Source of the DNA: Aquificota bacterium
GTDB lineage: Bacteria; Aquificota; Aquificia; Aquificales; Aquificaceae
DNA length: 5,199 nucleotides
Assembly: GCA_013153455.1 (NCBI GenBank)
Contig: JAADEK010000095.1
Span: 1 to 5,199 of the forward strand
Reading direction: 5' to 3'
The position numbers were made by a program, and so were the translations under genes. Below are positions 1 through 5,199 of the stretch, piece after piece; the first letter of the stretch is position 1; each line of letters begins with the position of its first letter. The notes beneath the pieces were generated by a model. That model ran no database searches. It had not been told where the DNA came from and saw nothing but the letters and a program-made list of their open reading frames with translations.

Positions 1-30
1 TTATATTAAACGAAAGCTATCAGCAATCAC

Positions 31-59
31 TTATAAGGGTTATAAGCGGGGCTTATATT
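31..59 (+). promoter_or_regulatory. Candidate sigma-70-type promoter for the soeABC operon
   Basis: A -10-like TATATT at 54-59 is preceded, after a 17-nt spacer, by TTATAA at 31-36, a poor match to TTGACA. Transcription would start near position 66 and give a leader of about 65 nt. The -10 element overlaps the right arm of the inverted repeat at 41-57, so binding there could block the promoter. The region is AT-rich compared with the coding sequence, so chance matches are likely and this call is weak. Confidence 0.25.
41..57. promoter_or_regulatory. Perfect 7-bp inverted repeat upstream of the soe operon
   Basis: The sequence reads TATAAGC-GGG-GCTTATA, a perfect inverted repeat with a 3-nt centre. 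A further palindromic CTTATAAG lies just upstream at 30-37, so the TATAAG half-site occurs repeatedly within about 30 nt. The symmetry, the position about 75 nt before the soeA start, and the overlap with a possible -10 element suggest an operator for a dimeric regulator. A small RNA hairpin is an alternative, for example at the end of an upstream transcript, but no T-run follows. The repeat is seen directly; the operator role is inference and no regulator can be named. Confidence 0.4.
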
Positions 60-116
60 CGCTTAAGAAATACTGTCTGTATGCGCGGGCGTGAGCGTTT
101 ATCCTAAAAAGAAGTT

Positions 117-124
117 AAAGGAGG
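117..124 (+). promoter_or_regulatory. Ribosome binding site of soeA
   Basis: AAAGGAGG lies 7 nt before the ATG at 132. It is an excellent Shine-Dalgarno match and settles the start of the catalytic subunit. An in-frame TAA at 105-107 rules out any longer N-terminus. Confidence 0.85.
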
Positions 125-131
125 GCTTTCC

Positions 132-2981
132 ATGGAAATCGGCGGGAGCTTTTACGAGAAGAAGTATTACAGCACCTGTTATATGTGCGCCTGCAGGTGC
201 GGTATAGAGGTCTACGTCAGAAACGGTAAGGTTACCTACATAAAGGGGAACGACGACCACCCCCTCAACAAGGGTGTCCTTTGCGCCAAGGGTTCCTCCG
301 GAATTATGAAGGAATACTCGCCCGCTCGCCTCAGGAAGCCCCTCCTGAGGGTGGGTCCGAGGGGTTCGGGGCAGTTTAAGGAGATAGAGTGGGACGAAGC
401 CCTTGAGATAGCTGCGAAGTGGATAAGGGAAGCTGCTGAGAAGAACCCCGCTAAGGTAGCCTTCTTCACCGGAAGGGACCAGATGCAGGCTATAAACGGG
501 TGGTTCGCGGGTCAAATAGGGACGCTGAACTGGGCTGCTCACGGGGGCTTTTGTTCGGTAAACGTCGCGGCTGCGGGTCTTATGTCCGTCGGATACTCGT
601 TTTGGGAGTTCGGGGACCCCGACTTTGAGCACACGAAATACTTCATGATGATAGGGGTAGCGGAAGACCACGCGTCAAACCCCTTCAAGCTCGGGATTCA
701 GGAGCTAAAGAGACGCGGAGGGAAGTTCGTATTTGTGAACCCCGTAAGGTGGAGCTACGGGGCTATAGCGGACGAGTGGGTCCCGATAAAACCCGGGACG
801 GACGGCGCCTTCATCCTCGGTCTTGCGCACGTCCTCTTTAAATACAACCTCATAGACTGGGAGTTTTTAAAGGAATACACAAACGCCCCTTGGCTCGTTA
901 TACAGGCGCCCGGAACACCTAAGGACGGACTCTTTTACAGGAACGAAGAAGGGAAACCCATGGTATACGACAAGAAATCGGGGAGCTTCAAGCCCGCGGA
1001 CAGGGTAGTCCCCGACAACCTTGAGCCCGCTTTTATAGGCGAGTTTGAAACACCGGAGGGCTACAAGGTAAGACCCGCGTTTGACATATTCGCGGAAAGA
1101 CTCGTAAAGGACTACACACCCGAAAAGGTGGAAAAGATTACGGGAATTCCCGCGGAGACGATAGAAAGGCTCGCAAAGGAGCTCGGCGTTACCGCCCTTT
1201 ACGACCCCATAGAGCTACCCATAGAGTGGACCGACGTTTGGGGAAGAAAGCACAAGAAGATGGTGGGAAGACCCGTCTCGTTCCACATCATGCGCGGAAT
1301 CGCGTCTCACACGAACGGCTACCAAACCGCGAGGGCGGTTTTCGTCCTTATGATGCTTCTCGGGTGTATAGACAGACCGGGGGGACACCTCGCAAAACCC
1401 CCCTACCCCAAGCACATAGAAGACCTGCCAAAGCCCAAGAGGATAAACTCCCTTGACGAGTTAAAGTTTAAGAAACCCTACGGTCCTCACCTCGGTATAC
1501 CTCAAAGCCCGGACGACCTCCTCGTTGACGAAAACGGGAACCCCTTGAGGATAGACAGGGCTTACAGTTGGGAGTTTCCCATATCCGCACACGGACTTAT
1601 CCAGAACGTCATACCCGCAGCGTATGAAAAAGACCCCTACGACATAGAAGTCCTGATGATATACATGGCTAACATGGCTTGGAACTCCTCGCAGAACATA
1701 CCTTACATAATTGAGGCTCTTACCGCGAAGGACGCGAGCGGTAATTACATAATCCCGAAGATAATAACGATAGACGCCTTCTACAGCGAGATGGTCGCGT
1801 ATTCGGACCTCGTTCTTCCGGATGCGACATACCTTGAGCAGTGGTTCGCGCTTTCCCTCCTTGACAGACCGCCTTCGGTGGCGAGCGGTCCCGTTGACGC
1901 TTTAAGGCAACCGATTGTTGAACCTCAGGACCTTCTTGGGAACAAGCTTGACGTCCTCCCTTGGGGCGAGGTTATGGTAAGGCTAGGGACAAAACTCGGT
2001 CTTCCGGGATTCGTTAACGAGGACGGAACACCCAAGTATAAGAACTGGGAGGACTTCCTCATAAACTGGCAACCCCAGCCGGGGATAGGCGCTCTCGCGG
2101 GCTGGAGGGGTAAAAACGGGGACAAACACTTCGTCGGTGAGCCGAATCCCAAACAGCTTGAGATGTATACGAAAAACAAGGGCTTCTTCTACTACCCGCT
2201 TCCCGAGAATATGCGCTTTTACCGCTTTGCGAACAAGGAATACCTTGAGTGGGCAAAGAGCGTCCGATTCGTAAAGAGAACAGACCCGATAATAATGAAC
2301 TTCTACGTTGAGACGCTCCAGAAGTTCAGACTCGCGGGTCAAGGGCTGTGGGAAGGTGAGAAACAACCCCCTAACGACCCCGCGATAAGGGAGAGACTCG
2401 TTCGCTACTTTGACCCCCTGCCTTTCTGGTATCCTCCGTTTGAGGAGGACGTGAGCGGGAAGGACTACCCGCTTTACGCCTTTACGAAAAGACCCCAGTG
2501 GATGTATCACTCTTGGGACTCACAAAACGCTTGGCTCAGACAGATATCAACGAGAAACTACCTATACATGAACCCGAAGACCGCGAAGAAATTAGGAATA
2601 AAACACCTTGATTGGGTTTGGGTTGAGAGCAGGATAGGTAAGGTAAAGTGTCAGGTGTTCCTTACCGAGTGCACGGAGCCAAATTCGGTATGGACTTGGA
2701 ACGCCATAGGGAAGATGATAGGCGCTTGGGGACTAAAGCCGGAAGCGGAAGAGGGTCATCAGGGCTTCCTCCTCAACCACGTGATACCCCACTCAATAAA
2801 GATAAGCGGTAGGGAGTTCTACTACGGGGACCCCATAACCGGTCACCTCGCTTGGTTTGACACAAAGGTAAGGGTATACAAGGCGGAAGACCAAACACCC
2901 GAAACGTATCCGGAGTTCAGCGTAGAACCCTTGCCATACATAAAGGAGCGTTGGGTTGACGTCCTCAGATACAAGCCCTGA
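132..2981 (+). CDS. soeA: Molybdopterin catalytic subunit of cytoplasmic sulfite:quinone oxidoreductase (SoeA/SreA-type, DMSO reductase superfamily)
   Basis: Catalytic subunit, expected to bind Mo-bis(pyranopterin guanine dinucleotide) and interconvert sulfite and sulfate, with electrons passing to SoeB. The N-terminus has a [4Fe-4S] motif C16-x2-C19-x3-C23-x27-C51, followed by K53, the lysine usual between cluster and pterin in this superfamily. C141 in GGFCSVN is the probable cysteine ligand of Mo. Other family landmarks are the YTNAPW segment near residue 249, HTNG near 393, GCIDRPGG at 411-418, the IDAFYSEM...YSDLVLP region from 547, and a C-terminal molydopterin-dinucleotide-binding domain from about 779 (MNPKTAKKLGI from 813). 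The protein is 949 aa, a normal full length. It has no Tat signal, and an in-frame stop lies just upstream, which suggests a cytoplasmic location. First gene of a three-gene operon. The family is certain. The substrate is inferred from architecture and the known Aquifex enzyme; a sulfur, polysulfide or tetrathionate reductase (sreA/psrA, older dmsA) is the alternative. Confidence 0.88.
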   Translation: MEIGGSFYEKKYYSTCYMCACRCGIEVYVRNGKVTYIKGNDDHPLNKGVLCAKGSSGIMKEYSPARLRKPLLRVGPRGSGQFKEIEWDEALEIAAKWIREAAEKNPAKVAFFTGRDQMQAINGWFAGQIGTLNWAAHGGFCSVNVAAAGLMSVGYSFWEFGDPDFEHTKYFMMIGVAEDHASNPFKLGIQELKRRGGKFVFVNPVRWSYGAIADEWVPIKPGTDGAFILGLAHVLFKYNLIDWEFLKEYTNAPWLVIQAPGTPKDGLFYRNEEGKPMVYDKKSGSFKPADRVVPDNLEPAFIGEFETPEGYKVRPAFDIFAERLVKDYTPEKVEKITGIPAETIERLAKELGVTALYDPIELPIEWTDVWGRKHKKMVGRPVSFHIMRGIASHTNGYQTARAVFVLMMLLGCIDRPGGHLAKPPYPKHIEDLPKPKRINSLDELKFKKPYGPHLGIPQSPDDLLVDENGNPLRIDRAYSWEFPISAHGLIQNVIPAAYEKDPYDIEVLMIYMANMAWNSSQNIPYIIEALTAKDASGNYIIPKIITIDAFYSEMVAYSDLVLPDATYLEQWFALSLLDRPPSVASGPVDALRQPIVEPQDLLGNKLDVLPWGEVMVRLGTKLGLPGFVNEDGTPKYKNWEDFLINWQPQPGIGALAGWRGKNGDKHFVGEPNPKQLEMYTKNKGFFYYPLPENMRFYRFANKEYLEWAKSVRFVKRTDPIIMNFYVETLQKFRLAGQGLWEGEKQPPNDPAIRERLVRYFDPLPFWYPPFEEDVSGKDYPLYAFTKRPQWMYHSWDSQNAWLRQISTRNYLYMNPKTAKKLGIKHLDWVWVESRIGKVKCQVFLTECTEPNSVWTWNAIGKMIGAWGLKPEAEEGHQGFLLNHVIPHSIKISGREFYYGDPITGHLAWFDTKVRVYKAEDQTPETYPEFSVEPLPYIKERWVDVLRYKP

Positions 2982-2989
2982 AGGAGGTG
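2981..2989 (+). promoter_or_regulatory. Ribosome binding site of soeB
   Basis: AAGGAGGTG starts on the last base of the soeA stop codon and sits 6-8 nt before the ATG at 2996. It is an almost complete complement of the 16S rRNA tail. The whole intergenic gap of 14 nt is this site plus a spacer, which points to cotranscription and efficient independent initiation. Confidence 0.85.
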
Positions 2990-2995
2990 TGAAAG

Positions 2996-3748
2996 ATGGC
3001 TCAGTATGCGCTCGTTATAGATTTGAACACGTGCGTGGGTTGCCACGCGTGCGCAACCAACTGCAAGGAGTGGAATACTCAGGCTGCCTTCGGACCCCTT
3101 TCGGACTTTGACCCATACGGGAGGGGTCCGAGCGGTGTGTGGTATAACCGTGTGTTTACATACGAAACGGGCGAGTTCCCGAGCACGCAGGTCTTTCACC
3201 TCCCAAAGTCATGCCTCCACTGTCAAGACGCCCCCTGCGTTCCGGTCTGCCCCACGGGAGCGAGCTACAAAAGGGAACAGGACGGGATAGTCCTCGTGAA
3301 TTACGACGACTGTATAGGGTGCAAGCTCTGCTCTTGGTCCTGCCCATACGGGTGCAGGGAGTTTGACGAAGCGGACAAGGTTATGAAGAAATGCACGCTC
3401 TGCATAGACCGCATATACGACGAAACGCTCCCCCCCGAGCACAGAAAGCCCGCCTGCGTTCTCACGTGTCCCGCGAGGGCTCGCTTCTTCGGGGATATAG
3501 AAGACCCCAACAGTGAGGTATACAAGCTCATACAAGAGAGGAACGGTTTTGTCCTCTTTCCCGACGCCGGGACGAATCCCGCTAACCACTACCTCCCGAG
3601 GCAAGAGGTAAGGATAAACCTTGAGGAGTTTGAGAAGCATATCCTCAAACCCGACAACCCCCTCTTTCTTGAGGTTCTCAGGAGACACCGTCCCGGTATG
3701 AGCCAAAAGCCCGCGGAAGATGAGTATATACCCGAAGAATTACCATAA
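2996..3748 (+). CDS. soeB: Four-[4Fe-4S] ferredoxin-like electron-transfer subunit (SoeB/SreB/DmsB-type)
   Basis: Electron-transfer subunit linking the molybdenum subunit to the membrane anchor. Sixteen cysteines fall in four groups: C13-x2-C16-x2-C19-x3-C23, C73-x2-C76-x4-C81-x3-C85, C106-x2-C109-x2-C112-x3-C116, and C133-x2-C136 with C154-x3-C158. This is the pattern of the DmsB/PsrB/NrfC/TtrB family, enough for four [4Fe-4S] clusters. All ligand positions are cysteine, so no cluster looks degraded. C120 is an extra cysteine next to the third group. There is no signal peptide and no transmembrane segment, which fits a cytoplasmic face together with SoeA. The C-terminus after about residue 175 has no cysteines and ends in an acidic tail. 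Length 250 aa is usual. The 14-nt gap before it and 15-nt gap after it place it in one operon with soeA and soeC. Older annotations would call it dmsB or psrB; the subunit role is secure, the substrate less so. Confidence 0.9.
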   Translation: MAQYALVIDLNTCVGCHACATNCKEWNTQAAFGPLSDFDPYGRGPSGVWYNRVFTYETGEFPSTQVFHLPKSCLHCQDAPCVPVCPTGASYKREQDGIVLVNYDDCIGCKLCSWSCPYGCREFDEADKVMKKCTLCIDRIYDETLPPEHRKPACVLTCPARARFFGDIEDPNSEVYKLIQERNGFVLFPDAGTNPANHYLPRQEVRINLEEFEKHILKPDNPLFLEVLRRHRPGMSQKPAEDEYIPEELP

Positions 3749-3750
3749 AA

Positions 3751-3756
3751 GGAGGT
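3751..3756 (+). promoter_or_regulatory. Ribosome binding site of soeC
   Basis: GGAGGT, within AAAAGGAGGT directly after the soeB TAA, sits 7 nt before the ATG at 3764. It supports this start, and the encoded protein opens straight into its first membrane helix. Confidence 0.85.
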
Positions 3757-3763
3757 AATAGGG

Positions 3764-4780
3764 ATGCACCCGCCGATTTCCTTGATATTCTTCTTTTTAA
3801 CCGCAGGAACCTCAATAGGTCTCTTTATCCTGACGTATTTTATTGAGTTCTTAAAACTCTTCGGAAAGGGGCAAGGGCTCCCGAAGGAGGTCGTCCTCAC
3901 ATCGGGGATGATAAGCCTCGTCCTCATAGGGATAGGTGCGATAGGAGCGTCTTTTCACCTCGGGCACAAACTCCGCGCGTGGAAGGCGGTAAGGCGCTTT
4001 AACACGTCTTGGCTTTCCCGTGAGGCGGTCTTCAGCGGAGCCTACGGCTTTACCCTGCTTATATACCTTATACTCAAGTATTACGAGGTTTCTCCCTTCC
4101 TTGAGCACCTCTTTGGGATAATCACGTGGTGGCTCGGAGTCCTCAGCGCCTACTCTACCGCTATGATATACGCGTCAAATAGGTTCGTCCTTGAGTGGAA
4201 CACGGGTATAACGGTAATCTACTACCTGCTTATGTATCTTATGCTGGGCTCGTCCGCCTTCACGATAATCTCCTACTACTACAAGCTCCCCTATACGGGA
4301 ACGTTTCTATTTTTGACGTTCCTGTTTGTCCTCCTCGGGCTTGGGTTCAGGATAGCGTTTAACGTTCGGCAGTTCTACATAAAGCGCCCGACCTTGAACG
4401 ACGCTCTTAACCTCCCTCACAACAGACCCATAAGGGTTGTGGACAAAGGCTCAACGACGGACAACTACTGCACTACGGAGTTTTACTACGAGAAGGGGAA
4501 GCGAGTCCTCCCGACGTTTATCCCTCTCGCATACCTCTTTACCTTCGTGATACCCCTGTTTTTACTTCTCTACATCTACATCACGGGAACGCTAAACGCG
4601 TTCCTGCTTTGGACTATTTACATCTCCATACTCGTCGGGAGCGCCATAGAGCGCTGGTGTTTCTTCGTTGAGGGGAACCACGTCCAGAACCTCTTTTACG
4701 GGCTTTACCCCGAGGAGGGCTACAAGCTCAGGAAGGGATACATGGAAAGGAAGGAAACGAGGATATCCCTCTACGGGTGA
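3764..4780 (+). CDS. soeC: DmsC-type membrane anchor and quinone-binding subunit (SoeC/SreC)
   Basis: Integral membrane subunit that anchors SoeAB and exchanges electrons with the quinone pool. Eight hydrophobic segments are visible at about residues 5-30, 43-66, 86-105, 116-137, 148-170, 179-200, 250-273 and 277-297, the count expected for the DmsC family. The stretch from H65 to E87 (HLGHKLRAW, then SWLSRE) is the DmsC signature. H65 and E87 match, in number and context, residues studied in E. coli DmsC as needed for menaquinol binding. Other family-like pieces are NRFVLEWNT (139-147) and ERWCFFVEGNH (296-306). A hydrophilic loop of about 45 residues between helices 6 and 7 contains STTDNYCTTEF (230-240), which I believe recurs in SoeC-like anchors but is absent from E. 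coli DmsC. The protein has no haem-binding motif. Last gene of the operon; its end overlaps the convergent transporter gene by 10 nt. Full length at 338 aa. Older names would be dmsC or psrC. Confidence 0.88.
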   Translation: MHPPISLIFFFLTAGTSIGLFILTYFIEFLKLFGKGQGLPKEVVLTSGMISLVLIGIGAIGASFHLGHKLRAWKAVRRFNTSWLSREAVFSGAYGFTLLIYLILKYYEVSPFLEHLFGIITWWLGVLSAYSTAMIYASNRFVLEWNTGITVIYYLLMYLMLGSSAFTIISYYYKLPYTGTFLFLTFLFVLLGLGFRIAFNVRQFYIKRPTLNDALNLPHNRPIRVVDKGSTTDNYCTTEFYYEKGKRVLPTFIPLAYLFTFVIPLFLLLYIYITGTLNAFLLWTIYISILVGSAIERWCFFVEGNHVQNLFYGLYPEEGYKLRKGYMERKETRISLYG

Positions 4781-4789
4781 GCCCTCCTC
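4712..4789. terminator. Nested inverted repeats across the convergent gene ends, possible terminator structure
   Basis: GAGGAGGGCT at 4712-4721 is perfectly complementary to AGCCCTCCTC at 4780-4789. Between them AGGGATA at 4734-4740 pairs with TATCCCT at 4764-4770. Together they could fold into a long two-tier hairpin spanning the overlapping stop codons of soeC and the transporter. Neither side has a clear T-run, so a classical intrinsic terminator is not shown. The arms lie inside purine-rich coding sequence and could be chance. No other terminator candidate was seen at this convergent junction. Confidence 0.25.
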
Positions 4790-5199
4790 CTTTCCACCTT
4801 TACACCCTTTATCCAGTAAGCCACCCCCGCAAGCCAAACCAAGGAAAGAACGAAGTTCGTTATGAGCATATACGGAACACCCGCCTTTAGGAAAACACCC
4901 CCGAGAACACCCCCGAGGAAGGCTCCGGAGAATTGGACGGTGTTGTATACACCCACCGCGAGCCCCCTCATATGCTCTCCCGCGAACTTTGTGAGCAGGG
5001 ACGGGAGTATAGGCTCAAGAAGGTGAAACCCTATGAAGAAGAAAAGCAGGAGTAAAACCGCACCCCAGAAGTTGGGGATAATTAAATGTGACAGAAATCC
5101 GAGGGAGATAAGTGCTATACCGCTCAGGAAGACGGGCTTTATCTTTCCCCTCTTTTCCGCGGATATAATCGCGGGAACCATAACAGCGAGGGAGATGAG
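4771..5199 (-). CDS. MFS transporter, YajR-like, C-terminal part only (runs off the window)
   Basis: Partial minus-strand gene. The reading frame stays open to the right edge of the window, so the true start lies outside and the ATG at 5181 is internal. The visible 142 residues match the last helices of a 12-helix major facilitator: the end of TM8, a basic EKRGKIKP loop like the repeated MFS motif A, TM9, TM10 with FHLLEPILPSLLTKF, TM11 with RGLAVGVYNTVQFSGAFLGG, and TM12. The RG-x3-GVYNT-x-QF-x-GAFLGG pattern resembles the YajR group. The protein ends shortly after TM12 with a basic tail (KVERRRAHP), so it lacks the soluble C-terminal YAM domain of E. coli YajR. The substrate cannot be read from this fragment. 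It converges on soeC and overlaps its end by 10 nt, so it is not in the operon. The MFS call is firm; the subgroup is tentative. Confidence 0.8.
   Translation of the reverse strand, partial: LISLAVMVPAIISAEKRGKIKPVFLSGIALISLGFLSHLIIPNFWGAVLLLLFFFIGFHLLEPILPSLLTKFAGEHMRGLAVGVYNTVQFSGAFLGGVLGGVFLKAGVPYMLITNFVLSLVWLAGVAYWIKGVKVERRRAHP

Noticed and set aside
49..62. GG-N10-GC spacing that could suggest a sigma-54 promoter.
   Set aside because: Only the GG and GC dinucleotides match; the flanking TGGCAC and TTGC consensus bases are mostly absent.
81..107. Short upstream ORF (ATG...TAA, 8 codons) in frame with soeA.
   Set aside because: No ribosome binding site in front of it, no recognisable peptide and no twin-arginine or hydrophobic character; it looks like chance.
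99..671. Long open frame on the minus strand opposite soeA.
   Set aside because: It lies antisense to the conserved cofactor-binding region of soeA, lacks family motifs, and its composition is that of a shadow frame.
1983..2510. 175-codon minus-strand open frame inside soeA.
   Set aside because: Fully inside a conserved gene, no domain features seen and the plus strand explains the codon pattern.
3209..3706. 165-codon minus-strand open frame opposite soeB.
   Set aside because: Antisense to the cysteine-rich cluster motifs of soeB; the open frame is a by-product of codon bias.
4668..4865. Plus-strand open frame spanning the soeC end and the transporter end.
   Set aside because: Low-complexity Arg/Ser/Pro composition, no ribosome binding site, and both overlapping genes are well supported in other frames.

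Overview
The window reads as a chromosomal segment of a chemolithotrophic thermophile, most likely an Aquificales bacterium close to Aquifex. The signs are proteins rich in Lys, Glu and aromatic residues, frequent AGG/AGA arginine and ATA isoleucine codons, strong GGAGG ribosome binding sites, compact spacing, and a sulfur-respiration molybdoenzyme of a type known from Aquifex aeolicus. The species assignment is inference; no similarity search was run.

Layout: bases 1-131 are a short intergenic leader. It holds a perfect 7-bp inverted repeat that overlaps a weak sigma-70-like promoter candidate, followed by a strong ribosome binding site. Bases 132-4780 are a tight three-gene plus-strand operon. 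It encodes a molybdopterin catalytic subunit (949 aa), a four-cluster ferredoxin-like subunit (250 aa) and an eight-helix DmsC-type quinone-binding membrane anchor (338 aa). The spacers are only 14 and 15 nt, and each carries a near-perfect Shine-Dalgarno sequence. Bases 4771-5199 hold the C-terminal third of a minus-strand MFS transporter of YajR-like type. It is cut by the window edge, and its stop codon overlaps the end of the operon by 10 nt (convergent genes).

How the genes work together: the three subunits form a membrane-bound complex of the DMSO reductase superfamily. Electrons move between the Mo-bis(pyranopterin) site in subunit A, its N-terminal [4Fe-4S] cluster, the four [4Fe-4S] clusters of subunit B and a quinone site in subunit C. 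Subunit A has no twin-arginine signal and no room for one before an in-frame stop, so the catalytic side should face the cytoplasm. Architecture, sizes and the missing Tat signal fit the cytoplasmic sulfite:quinone oxidoreductase SoeABC best. From memory, the A. aeolicus homologue was first annotated dmsABC, then described as a sulfur reductase (SreABC/PsrABC), and later purified and reassigned as SoeABC. Relatives include polysulfide, sulfur and tetrathionate reductases, so reverse activity is possible.

I see no mobile elements, CRISPR arrays, tRNAs or rRNAs. I did not find a wholly undescribed system. The points most worth a second look are the cytoplasmic orientation and direction of the enzyme, the palindromic leader, and the structured overlapping 3' ends.
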